Of a stretch of DNA of 64,000 nucleotides, positions 36,638 to 47,308 are shown piece after piece (position 1 is the first letter of the stretch; each line of letters starts with the position of its first letter). The translations under genes were made by a program, and so were the position numbers. The stretch is from Rhodoferax sp. PAMC 29310 (GTDB lineage Bacteria; Pseudomonadota; Gammaproteobacteria; Burkholderiales; Burkholderiaceae_C), in assembly GCF_017948265.1 (NCBI RefSeq), contig NZ_CP072852.1:2852001-2916000 (forward strand). Reading direction: 5' to 3'. A model generated the notes under the pieces. That model ran no database searches and was not told where the DNA came from. It was given only the letters and a program-made list of their open reading frames with translations.

Positions 36638-37681
36638 GTGGACATCACTCAATTGCTGGCATTCAGCGTCAAAAACAAGGCGTCTGACTTGCACCTTTCG
36701 GCAGGTTTGCCACCCATGATCCGTGTGCATGGTGATGTGCGACGCATCAATGTAGAACCGCTGGACAGCAAACAAGTTCATGCCATGGTGTACGACATCA
36801 TGAGCGACGGACAGCGCAAGCTCTTTGAGGAATTTCTGGAGATTGACTTCTCCTTCGAGATTGAAGGGCTGGCCCGCTTCCGGGTCAATGCCTTCAACCA
36901 CCAGCGCGGGCCAGGCGCCGTGTTCAGGACCATTCCGAGCAAGATTTTGACGCTGGAGCAACTCAACGCTCCCAAGATTTTTGCCGACCTCGCGCTCAAA
37001 CCCCGCGGCCTCGTGCTGGTAACCGGCCCTACCGGCTCGGGCAAGTCCACCACGCTGGCGGCCATGGTCAATTTCCTGAATGAAACCGAGTTTGGCCACA
37101 TCCTCACGGTCGAAGACCCCATTGAATTCGTTCACGAATCCAAGAAATGTTTGGTCAATCAACGCGAGGTGGGGCCGCACACATTGAGTTTTGCCGCCGC
37201 CCTGCGATCTGCTTTGCGCGAAGACCCAGACGCCATTCTGGTGGGCGAGATGCGGGATCTGGAGACCATTCGCTTGGCCATGACGGCGGCCGAGACCGGC
37301 CACCTTGTGTTTGGCACCTTGCACACCTCCAGCGCAGCGAAGACTATTGACCGGATCATTGACGTGTTCCCTGCAAGCGAGAAGGAAATGGTTCGAGCGA
37401 TGCTGTCAGAGTCCTTGCAAGCCGTTATCTCCCAAACCTTGTGCAAGACCAAAGACGGGCAGGGCCGGGTCGCCGCGCATGAGATCATGCTGGGCACCAG
37501 CGCTATTCGCAATCTGATTCGCGAAGCCAAAGTAGCCCAGATGTACTCCAGCATTCAGACTGGCAACAGTGTCGGCATGCAAACGTTGGATCAAAACCTG
37601 AGCGACCTGGTCAAGCGAAACATCATCAGCCCGGCCGAAGCCCGCGCCAAGGCGAAGATTCCCGAGAACTTCCCCGGATAA
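36638..37681 (+). CDS. pilT: Type IV pilus retraction ATPase PilT
   Basis: 347 residues from GTG at 36638 with GGGAG upstream. Walker A GPTGSGKST (130-138), Asp-box and Walker B ILVGEMRDLETI, His-box HLVFGTLHT, and the C-terminal AIRNLIREAK retraction motif (A-I-R-N-L-I-R-E). Hexameric motor at the pilus base that depolymerises pilin. First of a four-gene plus-strand series with a cNMP protein and pilU. Confidence 0.96.
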   Translation: MDITQLLAFSVKNKASDLHLSAGLPPMIRVHGDVRRINVEPLDSKQVHAMVYDIMSDGQRKLFEEFLEIDFSFEIEGLARFRVNAFNHQRGPGAVFRTIPSKILTLEQLNAPKIFADLALKPRGLVLVTGPTGSGKSTTLAAMVNFLNETEFGHILTVEDPIEFVHESKKCLVNQREVGPHTLSFAAALRSALREDPDAILVGEMRDLETIRLAMTAAETGHLVFGTLHTSSAAKTIDRIIDVFPASEKEMVRAMLSESLQAVISQTLCKTKDGQGRVAAHEIMLGTSAIRNLIREAKVAQMYSSIQTGNSVGMQTLDQNLSDLVKRNIISPAEARAKAKIPENFPG

Positions 37682-37707
37682 GCCAACGACCACGCCAGGA
37701 GTTACCC

Positions 37708-38337
37708 ATGAAAGGCATTCTCGAATACCTGCGCCTTCGGCTCAAACCGGTCCGCAGCGAACAGGAGTCCGACTCGGTGCTGTTTACCACTGCCTTTGCC
37801 GGCCTTGGTGTAGACGCCACGCTCCTGATTCCCTGGGAGGCCCGCGCGGTAGAAATCGGGGCCACCCGAATGAAGCCCGGTCGTGGCACCAAAATGCTGC
37901 AAAGCCTCTGGTCAAAAGACAAGTTCATGCACCACCTGGACAGCGAGGCGATCGCCCGGATGGAGGCTTATATTGACTTCGCCACGGTGCCATCCAATCG
38001 GGACATCATTCGCCAAGACGAGTACGGCAACTTTATGGTGGTGGTGTTGTCTGGCAGCATCGCCGTCGACCGCATGCAGCCGTGGGGCGCTCGTTTGCGT
38101 CTGGCCGAAGCGATCCCCGGGGAACTGCTGGGAGAGATGTCACTCCTGGACAGTGGCAACCGGTTTTCCGCGTGCACGGCCCTGACCGAGTGCGAGGTGG
38201 CCGTCATCAGCGCACAAGCCCTGGACGAAATGCTGTCCGATGACCCGTTGTTGGCCGCCAACCTCATTGCCCTTTTGGCTCGCAAGCTGTCGCTTCGTCT
38301 GCGTGTGGTCAGTGCCCGCCTCACCGATCAAACATAA
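37708..38337 (+). CDS. Cyclic nucleotide-binding domain protein between pilT and pilU
   Basis: 209 residues. C-terminal cNMP-binding fold (about 85-190) with the cassette GELLGEMSLLDSGNRFSACTA; the conserved Glu and Arg are present. The N-terminal 80 residues are unlike CRP, and there is no HTH. AGGAG precedes the ATG by about 8 nt. Placement between the two retraction ATPases implies a role in controlling pilus retraction by cAMP or cGMP; this is inference from context. Confidence 0.87.
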   Translation: MKGILEYLRLRLKPVRSEQESDSVLFTTAFAGLGVDATLLIPWEARAVEIGATRMKPGRGTKMLQSLWSKDKFMHHLDSEAIARMEAYIDFATVPSNRDIIRQDEYGNFMVVVLSGSIAVDRMQPWGARLRLAEAIPGELLGEMSLLDSGNRFSACTALTECEVAVISAQALDEMLSDDPLLAANLIALLARKLSLRLRVVSARLTDQT

Positions 38338-38364
38338 CAAGCAATAAGCAGGGATAAGCACACC

Positions 38365-39501
38365 ATGGAACGCGACCAAGCCACCAAATTCATCAACGAC
38401 TTGCTTAAGCTGATGGTCAGTCGCAATGGCAGCGACCTGTTCGTCACCGCGGACTTTCCCCCGGCCATCAAGGTGGACGGCAAGATCACCAAAGTGTCTG
38501 CCCAGCCACTCAACGCCGTGCACACGATGTCTTTGGCGCGCTCGGTCATGAGTGACAAGCAGGTCGCCGAGTTCGAACGCACCAAAGAATGCAACTTCGC
38601 CATCGCACCCTCCGGCGTTGGCCGATTTCGTGTGAATGCGTTCATTCAGCAGGGCAAGGTAGGCATGGTGCTCCGCGTGATTCCGCTTACTTTGCCCACC
38701 ATTGACGGCCTGGGCATACCACAGGTTCTGAAGGATGTCGCCTTGTCCAAGCGCGGCTTGTGCATTCTGGTTGGCGCCACCGGCTCCGGCAAATCCACCT
38801 CGCTTGCTGCCATGGTGGACTGGCGCAACGACAACTCGTTTGGGCACATCATCACCATTGAAGATCCGATCGAGTTTGTGCACATGCACAAGAACTGCGT
38901 GGTCACCCAACGCGAGGTTGGACTGGACACAGACAGCTGGGGTGCAGCCTTGAAGAATACGCTGCGCCAAGCACCTGATGTGATTCTGATGGGAGAGATT
39001 CGCGATCGCGAAACCATGGAGCACGCAGTCGCCTTCGCGGAAACCGGGCATTTGTGCCTCGCCACGCTGCACGCCAATAGCGCCAACCAGGCACTGGACC
39101 GCATCATCAACTTCTTTCCGGAAGAACGGCGATCCCAGCTGCTGATGGACTTGTCACTCAACCTGAAAGCCATGGTGTCTCAGCGACTGATTCCCAAACA
39201 AGACGGAAAGGGCCGCGCCGCCGTGGTGGAGATCATGCTAAATACCCCATTGATTTCCGACCTGATTTTCAAGGGCGAGGTCACCGAGATCAAGTCGATC
39301 ATGAAGAAGAGCAGAAACCTGGGCATGCAAACCTTTGACCAGGCCCTGTTTGACGCCTATGAAAGCAACACGATCACTTACGAAGACGCGTTGCGCAACG
39401 CGGACTCACTCAATGATTTGCGCTTGCAAATCAAACTCAACAGCCAACGCGGAAAAACCCAGCACCCTGGTTCTGATACCGAAAGCTTTGCCATCGTATG
39501 A
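38365..39501 (+). CDS. pilU: Type IV pilus ATPase PilU
   Basis: 378 residues. Paralogue of PilT with Walker A GATGSGKST (138-146), Walker B ILMGEIRDRETM and HLCLATLHANS. The longer C-terminus and absence of the AIRNLIRE motif distinguish it from PilT. Accessory retraction motor that works with PilT under load. Its end overlaps the next gene by 4 nt (ATGA). Confidence 0.95.
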   Translation: MERDQATKFINDLLKLMVSRNGSDLFVTADFPPAIKVDGKITKVSAQPLNAVHTMSLARSVMSDKQVAEFERTKECNFAIAPSGVGRFRVNAFIQQGKVGMVLRVIPLTLPTIDGLGIPQVLKDVALSKRGLCILVGATGSGKSTSLAAMVDWRNDNSFGHIITIEDPIEFVHMHKNCVVTQREVGLDTDSWGAALKNTLRQAPDVILMGEIRDRETMEHAVAFAETGHLCLATLHANSANQALDRIINFFPEERRSQLLMDLSLNLKAMVSQRLIPKQDGKGRAAVVEIMLNTPLISDLIFKGEVTEIKSIMKKSRNLGMQTFDQALFDAYESNTITYEDALRNADSLNDLRLQIKLNSQRGKTQHPGSDTESFAIV

Positions 39502-40418
39502 AAAAAACTACCCTTGCCGACAAACTCTACGCCCCCGTCACCCCCCGTCGACTGGCCTTTCTGGGTCTCGGCGTCATGGGGGCTCCCATGGCGGCCCATC
39601 TCGCAAAAGCCGGGCAGTCAGTTTCGGTTTACAACCGAACCTCATCAAAATCGATAGCATGGTGCAATGATTTTTCGGGATCCAGCGGCTCGAAATATGC
39701 CGAAACACCACGACTTGCAACCAATGATGCGGACATCGTTTTTTGCTGTGTTGGCAACGACGATGACTTGCGCAGTGTGACCCTGGGCGCCGACGGCGCC
39801 TTCGCGGGGATGAAGCCGGGTGCTGTTTTTGTGGACCACACCACAGCATCTGCCAGTGTGGCCCGTGAGCTGTATCAGGCCGCCAAAAACCTAGGGCTTC
39901 AGTTTATTGATGCCCCCGTGTCCGGCGGCCAAGCGGGTGCGGAAAACGGGCTACTGACCGTCATGTGTGGCGGCGACCAGTCCGCCTTTGACACGGTTCA
40001 ACCCGTGGCCATGGCGTTCTCCAGGGCCTTCACCCGCCTCGGCGAGTGTGGCGCAGGTCAGCTCGCCAAAATGGTCAACCAAATCTGTATCGCAGGACTG
40101 GTCCAAGGCCTGAGCGAAGCAATCGCTTTTGGCCAGAAAGCCGGGCTCGACATGAATCAGGTGCTGGAAGTGATCGGCAAGGGTGCTGCACAAAGCTGGC
40201 AACTCGACAACCGAGGAAAAACCATGGTGGCCGATCAATTCGAGTTTGGTTTTGCCGTGGATTGGATGCGAAAAGACTTAGGTCTGGTGCTGGAAGAGGC
40301 CAAGCGCAATGGCGCTCGCCTGCCAGTAACAGCTCTGGTTGACCAGTTTTACGCCGACGTCCAGCACATGGGTGGCCAGCGCTGGGACACGTCCAGTCTG
40401 ATCAAACGGCTGCGATAA
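39498..40418 (+). CDS. NAD(P)-dependent 3-hydroxyacid dehydrogenase (HIBADH family)
   Basis: 306 residues. Rossmann motif FLGLGVMGAPMAAHLA (20-35), substrate motif DAPVSGGQAGAENG and catalytic Lys in AKMVNQI, as in 3-hydroxyisobutyrate and tartronate semialdehyde reductases. Linked to pilU by an ATGA overlap, though it has no evident pilus role. Residues about 48-70 are coded by an AT-richer stretch (39642-39697) weakly like the interspersed TAGC elements. Confidence 0.9.
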   Translation: MKKTTLADKLYAPVTPRRLAFLGLGVMGAPMAAHLAKAGQSVSVYNRTSSKSIAWCNDFSGSSGSKYAETPRLATNDADIVFCCVGNDDDLRSVTLGADGAFAGMKPGAVFVDHTTASASVARELYQAAKNLGLQFIDAPVSGGQAGAENGLLTVMCGGDQSAFDTVQPVAMAFSRAFTRLGECGAGQLAKMVNQICIAGLVQGLSEAIAFGQKAGLDMNQVLEVIGKGAAQSWQLDNRGKTMVADQFEFGFAVDWMRKDLGLVLEEAKRNGARLPVTALVDQFYADVQHMGGQRWDTSSLIKRLR

Positions 40419-40464
40419 CCTGATCCGGGGGCCCATTCGGATCCCGGCTGGTGTCGTTGACTAC

Positions 40465-41102
40465 CTATTGAGGAGCGGGTATCGTCGAGTCACCGCCCAT
40501 GTTTTTCAACTCATCCTCACTAATCACCTCCAGCACGCGGACGACTTTTTGCACGCCCCCAGTGCCGCGGGCGATGTCAGTCACCCGGGTCGCCTCGCGT
40601 TGGGTAACTCGGCCCATGAGGTAGACGGTTCCGCGCTCGGTGACAACCTTGAACGAATTGGCGAACAAATCCTTGGCATCGAGCAGGCTGGCTTTCACTT
40701 TGCCGGTCACCAACGTATCGGACGCGCGTTGCGTCAACGTGGAGTTGCCCAGCACACCCAGCTCATTGACGATGGAGCGCACGTTGTCAACCCGCGCAAC
40801 CACCTGCTCGACCAACTGCTTGTCCTGAGGGCTGGGGACTTCACCGGTCAAAAGCACTTGACGGTTGTAGCTTGTAACGTTCACGTGCACGCGCTCACCC
40901 AGGTTCTCCCGGATACGGCTGCTGGCTCGCAACTCAATGCCCTCGTCTTCCACTTGAGAGCCAGAGGTGCGGCGATCGGAGACCATCATGCCGCCCACCA
41001 ACGCGCCTCCCAACACCAATGGCGCGCACGCGCTCAGTGCACCAGCCAGGCTGGCCACGGCCAAAACCAAAGCAAGACGTTTCTGAACTCTGAATTTCAT
41101 CA

Positions 41103-41103
<1 letters not shown>
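40465..41103 (-). CDS. dolP: Dual-BON-domain outer-membrane lipoprotein (DolP/YraP-like)
   Basis: 212 residues. Lipobox LAGALSAC (Cys26), then two BON domains (about 58-125 and 135-200, with DNVRSIVNEL and GVQKVVRVLE). DolP supports outer-membrane integrity. In E. coli dolP also follows diaA and yraN, the same order as here. It begins one base inside the diaA-like stop. Confidence 0.88.
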
Positions 41104-42123
<1,020 letters not shown>

Positions 42124-42124
<1 letters not shown>

Positions 42125-43047
42125 TGATTTCTACTTACGCCTCCGCCTTGAATGCCGCCCAGGATGCTGCAGGTGGGCAGAATTATCCGCCCTGCGCTTT
42201 GTACGTGGTGGCCACGCCGATCGGAAACCTGGCGGACATCACCTTGCGCGCCCTCCATGTGCTGAAGATCGCCGATGTGGTCGCCTGCGAGGACACCCGA
42301 CACACGCAGTCGATGCTTCGCGCCTACGGCATAGACAAGCCAACATCACAATTGCTGGCGGTCCACCAACACAACGAAGCAGAAGCCGCCCATGCGGTGA
42401 TCGACCGCTTGCGCCAAGGACTTCGTGTGGCCTATGTCAGTGACGCCGGTACCCCTGCCATCAGTGACCCAGGCGCGCGACTGGTGGCTGCCGTGCGTGG
42501 CGCTGGCTTGCGAGCCCTGCCCCTGCCCGGCGCTAGCAGTGTGACCACGACGCTGAGCGTTGCGGGCATCACTGATCTTGGGGCAGAGCAGGGCAGCTTT
42601 GTTTTCGCAGGTTTTTTACCCCCCAAATCAACCGAACGAATTGCAGCCGTTGTAGGCCTGGCGAGTGAAACCCGTGCCGTGGTTCTACTCGAAGCGCCTC
42701 ATCGCATTGAGGCCCTTGCCGCTGCATTGGCGGCCCTTGGGGAACGCACCGTGACGGTCGGGCGTGAACTGACCAAACAGTTTGAAGACATTGCCAACGT
42801 CGCCGCTCAGGACTTCCCCGCCTGGCTGAAAGCCGACGCCAATCGCTGCCGTGGAGAGTTTGTGTTGGTGCTCCACCCTGTTAGGGCGGCTGTGGAGGTT
42901 GGCCCGGAACACCGTATTTTGAAACTACTACTGGAGGAGTTGCCGCTGAAGACGGCAGTCAAGCTCACAGCAGACATCACCGGTGCGTCCCGCAACACCC
43001 TGTATGACACCGCACTGGCTTGGAAAAAAGAAAACACAGAAGAATGA
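42124..43047 (+). CDS. rsmI: 16S rRNA (cytidine(1402)-2'-O)-methyltransferase
   Basis: 307 residues. Uses SAM to methylate C1402 of 16S rRNA in the P site. Family blocks: LYVVATPIGNLADITLRAL, EDTRHTQ, VSDAGTPAISDPG, PLPGASSVTT, GFLPPKS and LELTKQFE-type VGRELTKQ. The TTG start at 42124 is supported by TTGAGGA 8 nt upstream; there is no in-frame ATG before the conserved core. Divergent from yraN with no intergenic space. Confidence 0.94.
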
Positions 43048-43132
43048 TTTGGGACATCCAGCCCTTCATTGCGGCACTGAAGTCAGTCTGCGCAGCGCCC
43101 GCGCTTTGGATGACTACACCACCCAGTGAGCG

Positions 43133-44056
43133 CTAGACAGGCTTGGCGATTGACATCCGAAGGCGACGGGCCTGCTCCTCAGCCTGAGCGTCGTCAATTT
43201 CCCGAATCACAGCGCTTACATCAACCGCACCCGCCTTGCGCTCAAAATGCCCCGTCAAAACTGTGTCGGGGGACAACAAGCCGCGCACGTACAAGTCCCA
43301 CATTTCCGGCCCGAAGTCGGTCGCCAGCAATTCGGCGCAATAGCGGCCAAAAAAGACGCGCAGGTTGTCAACGTCACGGTACAGCATCCGCTGGGCATGG
43401 TTGTTTCCCGCCGCATCCACGGCTTGGGGCAGATCGATGATCACCGGCCCATCAGCGCCCAGCAGGATATTGAACTCGGACAGATCGCCGTGTACGACCC
43501 CTGCGCACAACATTCTTACCACCTCCAACAACAGCGAGGCATGATGACCCCTGGCCTGGTCAGGCGTGAAGTCCATGTCATTGAGCCGGGGGGCCGAGTC
43601 CCCATGCTCGTCGGTCACCAACTCCATCAGCAAGACTCCTTCAAAAAAATTGAAGGGTTTGGGAACACGAACACCCGCGTCTGCCAGGCGATAGAGCGCA
43701 TCAACTTCGGCGCTTTGCCAGGCGGCCTCTTGGGCCTGTCGTCCGAACCGAGTGCCCTTGGCCATGGCACGCGCTTGTCGTGAGTTTTTGACTTTGCGGT
43801 TTTCTGTGTAATCGACGGCCTGACGGAAGCTGCGCTGGGTCGCTTCTTTGTAGACCTTCGCGCACATCGTCTCCGACCCGTTGCGCACCACAAACACCAT
43901 GGCCTCCTTGCCACTCATCAACTGGCGAACAACGGAGTCAATAAGGCCCTCGTCAATCAATGACTGTAGTCTGCTGGGTGGTTTCATAGGGGCAACGTGA
44001 AAGCCGTTGAATTCAGGATCAAAGCGCTTTGGCTTTTTAGCCCTGGGGCAGGTCAA
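43133..44056 (-). CDS. RIO-type serine/threonine protein kinase
   Basis: 307 residues of the RIO1 family as found in Pseudomonas and Betaproteobacteria. ATP-binding Lys68 in CAKVYK, catalytic loop HGDLSEFN (189-196), metal loop IDLPQAVD. Bacterial members have poorly defined targets. The frame starts at 44056, but Met24 (MKPPSRLQSL) is an alternative start. Downstream of the tRNA-Arg gene on the same strand. Confidence 0.9.
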   Translation of the reverse strand: MTCPRAKKPKRFDPEFNGFHVAPMKPPSRLQSLIDEGLIDSVVRQLMSGKEAMVFVVRNGSETMCAKVYKEATQRSFRQAVDYTENRKVKNSRQARAMAKGTRFGRQAQEAAWQSAEVDALYRLADAGVRVPKPFNFFEGVLLMELVTDEHGDSAPRLNDMDFTPDQARGHHASLLLEVVRMLCAGVVHGDLSEFNILLGADGPVIIDLPQAVDAAGNNHAQRMLYRDVDNLRVFFGRYCAELLATDFGPEMWDLYVRGLLSPDTVLTGHFERKAGAVDVSAVIREIDDAQAEEQARRLRMSIAKPV

Positions 44057-44094
44057 CCAGACTCAGAAACAACTGGTCTGGCCATCTGAAAGAT

Positions 44095-44170
44095 TGGTGC
44101 GGCTGGCGGGGATCGAACCCACGACCCTTGGCTTCGGAGGCCAATACTCTATCCACTGAGCTACAGCCGC
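44095..44170 (-). tRNA. tRNA-Arg (anticodon CCG)
   Basis: 76 nt on the minus strand with encoded CCA. Acceptor GCGGCTG pairs with CAGCCGC. D-arm AGCTCAGTGGATAGAGT; anticodon stem TTGGC/GCCAA with loop CTCCGAA (anticodon CCG); T-loop GGTTCGATCC. Confidence 0.97.
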
Positions 44171-44258
44171 ACTCGTGAGCCTGCATTGTAAGTGCATTCG
44201 AAATGTCGCCCGCTATAATTACTGGCTGCTTTCCACGCCCCGATTTTTAGAGGACAAC

Positions 44259-44798
44259 ATGAGCGATAACAACCAGGCCACAGCGCACGAGGAAGACCAC
44301 ACAGGTCCAATCAAGAACCCAAAGCAACTGCTGATGGCGGTCTTCTTTTCGTTCCTTGTTCCCATCTTTGCCATTATTGGCTTGGTGTACTACGTGACCT
44401 CTGACAAAAAACCAGCGGCCGGCGCTGTCAACCTTGAGAAGGCTCTGGCTGCGCGCATTCAGAAAGTCGGAACGATCGAAATTCGTGACGCAAATCGCGT
44501 CCTCAAAAACGGCGAAGAAGTTTTCAAGGCGCAATGCGCTGCTTGTCACGTTACGGGCGCGGCCGGCGCCCCCAAGGTAGGCGACGCATCAGCCTGGGGG
44601 CCCAGAATTTCAACCGGGTATGAGGCACTATTGAACTCAGCCCTCAAAGGCAAAGGCGCCATGGGAGCCCAGGGCGGCGGTGATTTCGAGACACTCGAGA
44701 TTGGTCGCGCGTTGGTCTATATGACAAATGCTTCGGGTGGTTCACTGGAAGAACCCAAAGCGCCTACGGCCCCCGTAGCGCCGGCTGAAGGAAAGTAG
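44259..44798 (+). CDS. Cytochrome c5-like membrane-anchored c-type cytochrome
   Basis: 179 residues from 44259 (MSDNNQATAHEE). One helix at about 24-46 anchors it to the inner membrane. The periplasmic class I cytochrome domain has the heme motif CAACH (93-97) and a GKGAMGAQGG segment with the likely axial Met. The Pro/Ala-rich tail ends PVAPAEGK. Short-range electron carrier of the c5/CycB type. It is followed by a strong terminator. Confidence 0.9.
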   Translation: MSDNNQATAHEEDHTGPIKNPKQLLMAVFFSFLVPIFAIIGLVYYVTSDKKPAAGAVNLEKALAARIQKVGTIEIRDANRVLKNGEEVFKAQCAACHVTGAAGAPKVGDASAWGPRISTGYEALLNSALKGKGAMGAQGGGDFETLEIGRALVYMTNASGGSLEEPKAPTAPVAPAEGK

Positions 44799-44819
44799 TT
44801 CTTACCGACGCCTGCAACG

Positions 44820-44843
44820 AACCGGCCGTTGGCCGGTTTTTTT
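44820..44843 (+). terminator. Rho-independent terminator of the cytochrome gene
   Basis: Perfect 8-bp stem AACCGGCC / GGCCGGTT with a 3-nt loop followed by seven T. It lies 22 nt after the stop. Confidence 0.9.
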
Positions 44844-44886
44844 ATGCCCTATTGAACTTGAGCCCAGTCAAAACAAGCTCTGACTG

Positions 44887-45426
44887 CTATTGTTTTTGCA
44901 ATACCTCAGGACTTTTTCGAAAACCGTACTGCGCCTCGAAACTATCCCTACTGACTAACTCAGGGGACCAAACCCCTTGCTCGACGGCATTGGCGAGGTC
45001 ATTCATGTCGGCGGTGTGGACAAGGCCGAAGCCAATGTCAGTCTCAAAGTAGACGCACCCCACCTCGTCCACCAAACAGCGTTTGACTGTTGCCGAGCGG
45101 CCTAGGTGATCTTCGACGGCGAAGTTATTGCCCACTCGCCAAATCAACGGGGTAGCCTCCAACTCCACATAAACCCGCTGCGGGCCATTCTGGAAAAACC
45201 ACTGCCCTTTGTCGTCCGCATCGTAGTTGCGAGCAATGAAGTCAATCAACTTCTCATGCTTCAATTGTGAGCCTTTGCTTGCCTGCGTGCCCCCTGCGAA
45301 TGGCCCCTGAGCTTGCGCCTGATCGTCCCGCATGAACCAGTTTCCCCTTGCGTCGAGTCCCAACCAGCCGTAACAGGCAGGCACATTAGGCCATTTCAAC
45401 AAGGCTTGTTTGACGATGTCATCCAT
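44887..45426 (-). CDS. Conserved protein of unknown function (probably DUF2946-annotated)
   Basis: 179 residues from 45426 (MDDIVKQALLKWPNVPACYGWLGLDARGN). Resembles a betaproteobacterial family with conserved W-x-R-D, HEKLIDFIARNY and GQWFFQNGPQRVYV blocks; the DUF number is from memory and unchecked. No signal peptide or helix. The start overlaps the YheT-like hydrolase by 8 nt. The stop (TAG) falls in an AT-rich CAATAGCAGTCAGAG stretch. Confidence 0.8.
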   Translation of the reverse strand: MDDIVKQALLKWPNVPACYGWLGLDARGNWFMRDDQAQAQGPFAGGTQASKGSQLKHEKLIDFIARNYDADDKGQWFFQNGPQRVYVELEATPLIWRVGNNFAVEDHLGRSATVKRCLVDEVGCVYFETDIGFGLVHTADMNDLANAVEQGVWSPELVSRDSFEAQYGFRKSPEVLQKQ

Positions 45427-46432
45427 GTGTCGTTGTCTCCGTAAGCGATGCGTTGTGCGCTGAAACTTGTGCGGCCAACCATCCGCCAACAGCGCCTGGC
45501 ATCCAGCGCACATTACCCGGCGGGCCACCCTGCGGAAAGCCGACATGGCCACCCTCTTTAGGTTGCCATAGTGTGACCCATTGTCCAGCTTCACTTTGTT
45601 GAGGCAAGCTCCAGGCTGGCACAAAGGGGTCGTTCAGTGCGTTGACTACCAAGGCGGGAATGCGGATTTGACTCAAGTGAGGTTTGGCCGACGCGCGTGT
45701 CCAATAGTCCTGCGTATTTTTGAAGCCGTGCAACGGGGCAGTGAAGATATTGTCGAATTCATAAAGATCGCTTGCCGCGGTCAATGCCGCGCCGTCAAAC
45801 AAACCCGGATGCTGTTTTAATTTCTCCATCGCTTTGGGTTTCATCGAGTTAAGGAACATGCGGGTGTAGACCCATCGGTTGAAACCTCGGCCAATGGCCT
45901 CGCCGCTGGCTGACAAGTCAACCGGCGAGGAGACGCTGGCAATTGCATCGACCACGCGCGCTGCGTCATGCCCCATCTCTTCCGCCCAGCGCAGCAGGGC
46001 GTTGCCTCCCAGAGAAACGCCAACGGCCAAGATGGCGCCGGTATGGCGCTGGCGGATACGGTTCAAAATCCAACCGATTTCCTCAAAGTCGCCCGAATGG
46101 TAGGCCCGTGGACCCAGGTTCATTTCACCGCTGCAGCCACGGAAATGGGGAACAACGAATCCGTATCCCCGCGCCGCGGAAAAATCTGCAAGTGCCTGCG
46201 CGTAGTGGCTTCCCGACGACCCCTCCAGACCATGGAAGTTGACAATGAGAGGGGCGCCGGTGGGGCCTGGGCGCCAATCGACGTCGATAAAGTCATGGTC
46301 TGGCGTTGTCCACCGCTCTCGATGGTAAGTTGGTGGCTCGCCCGCGACCCGCCGGGAATAGAGCGCAGGCCAGATGGTCTGCAAATTGCCACCTGGCAGC
46401 CACCGTGGTGCTACATAGTTCATAGCATCCAA
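45419..46432 (-). CDS. YheT-family alpha/beta hydrolase
   Basis: 337 residues. NFHGLEGSSGSHY (66-78), PHFRGCSGE, nucleophile elbow GVSLGG (Ser140), NALNDPFVP and GGHVGF (His) give a complete triad. YheT/EMB8-type esterases are cytosolic with unclear substrates. Co-transcribed with the DUF gene that it overlaps. Confidence 0.9.
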   Translation of the reverse strand: MDAMNYVAPRWLPGGNLQTIWPALYSRRVAGEPPTYHRERWTTPDHDFIDVDWRPGPTGAPLIVNFHGLEGSSGSHYAQALADFSAARGYGFVVPHFRGCSGEMNLGPRAYHSGDFEEIGWILNRIRQRHTGAILAVGVSLGGNALLRWAEEMGHDAARVVDAIASVSSPVDLSASGEAIGRGFNRWVYTRMFLNSMKPKAMEKLKQHPGLFDGAALTAASDLYEFDNIFTAPLHGFKNTQDYWTRASAKPHLSQIRIPALVVNALNDPFVPAWSLPQQSEAGQWVTLWQPKEGGHVGFPQGGPPGNVRWMPGAVGGWLAAQVSAHNASLTETTTHG

Positions 46433-46656
46433 GCCTTTTCAGAGAAGGGGTCTGCTCGCATTCGCCCCTCAGACTTCACAGCTGTCGCCCGTGGCATCAA
46501 TGTGATGGCAACAGGCATAGCAACGCTGTTCTGAGCACACAGACTGGGCTGACGAACGGAAAGTACGTTGGGCATATGGAGGAAGACGCGTCGAAGGGTT
46601 CCATTTTGCAGCGACTGTAAGTCCGGCCAGCACACCCTTCATGGAAGGACTCGAAT

Positions 46657-46684
46657 TTGGATGGGGTACTGCCGACTTTATGCT
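46657..46684 (+). promoter_or_regulatory. Candidate sigma-70 promoter for lemA
   Basis: TTGGAT (46657-46662), 16-nt spacer, TATGCT (46679-46684), 29 nt before the lemA ATG. Both hexamers are near consensus. Confidence 0.4.
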
Positions 46685-46712
46685 ACCGTTGCAGCTTAAT
46701 GTGGGAGGATTT

Positions 46713-47300
46713 ATGGCACGTTGGTTGATTGTATTTGTGGCGGTTGTTGCTCTACAGGGCTGTGGTTACAACGATTTTCAGCGTTTGGATGAGCAGACTA
46801 AATCGTCCTGGAGTGAGGTGCTGAATCAGTACCAGCGCCGCGCTGACCTGGTCCCCAATATTGTGGCAACAGTCAAGGGTGAGGCGGCATTTGAGCAAGA
46901 CACGTTGACGAAGGTGATTGAGGCGCGCTCCAAAGCAACCTCGATACAGGTGACCCCGGAGACTCTCAACGACCCGGCGGCATTTCAGAAGTTTCAGTCA
47001 GCGCAGGGAGAATTGGGTTCCGCTTTGAGCCGCCTGATGGTGGTGGCTGAGCAGTACCCCAACCTGAAAGCGAACCAGGGTTTCTCTGACCTGCGGGTGC
47101 AGCTGGAAGGAACAGAGAATCGCGTGACCGTGGCACGGAACGCCTACATCAAAGCGGTTCAGGAATACAACATTCTGACCCGCAGCTTTCCTAGCAACTT
47201 GACGGCGATGGTGCTCAGCTACCAAACCAAGCCAGCCTTTACGGTTCAAAACGAAGCAGCCATCTCCGCCCCACCGGTGGTTGATTTCACCAAGAAGTAG
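46713..47300 (+). CDS. lemA: LemA family lipoprotein
   Basis: 195 residues from 46713 with GGGAGG 5 nt upstream. Lipobox ALQGC (Cys16), followed by the LemA helical bundle: SWSEVLNQYQRRADLVPNIV, ARSKATSIQV and LENRVTVARNAYIKAVQEYN-type helices. LemA proteins sit at the membrane with an unknown role. Followed by two TPM proteins, a frequent trio. Confidence 0.92.
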   Translation: MARWLIVFVAVVALQGCGYNDFQRLDEQTKSSWSEVLNQYQRRADLVPNIVATVKGEAAFEQDTLTKVIEARSKATSIQVTPETLNDPAAFQKFQSAQGELGSALSRLMVVAEQYPNLKANQGFSDLRVQLEGTENRVTVARNAYIKAVQEYNILTRSFPSNLTAMVLSYQTKPAFTVQNEAAISAPPVVDFTKK

Positions 47301-47308
47301 CACTTTAC

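Noticed and set aside
35909..37324. 471-codon minus-strand frame including yggS
   Set aside because: Only the last 230 codons match YggS; the rest is antisense to pilT.
40419..40464. Terminator after the 3-hydroxyacid dehydrogenase gene
   Set aside because: GATCCGGG/CGGATC-type pairing is imperfect and has no T-run.
43048..43132. RNase P RNA (rnpB), often beside rsmI in Betaproteobacteria
   Set aside because: The 85-bp gap is far too short for rnpB and shows no conserved P4 motif.
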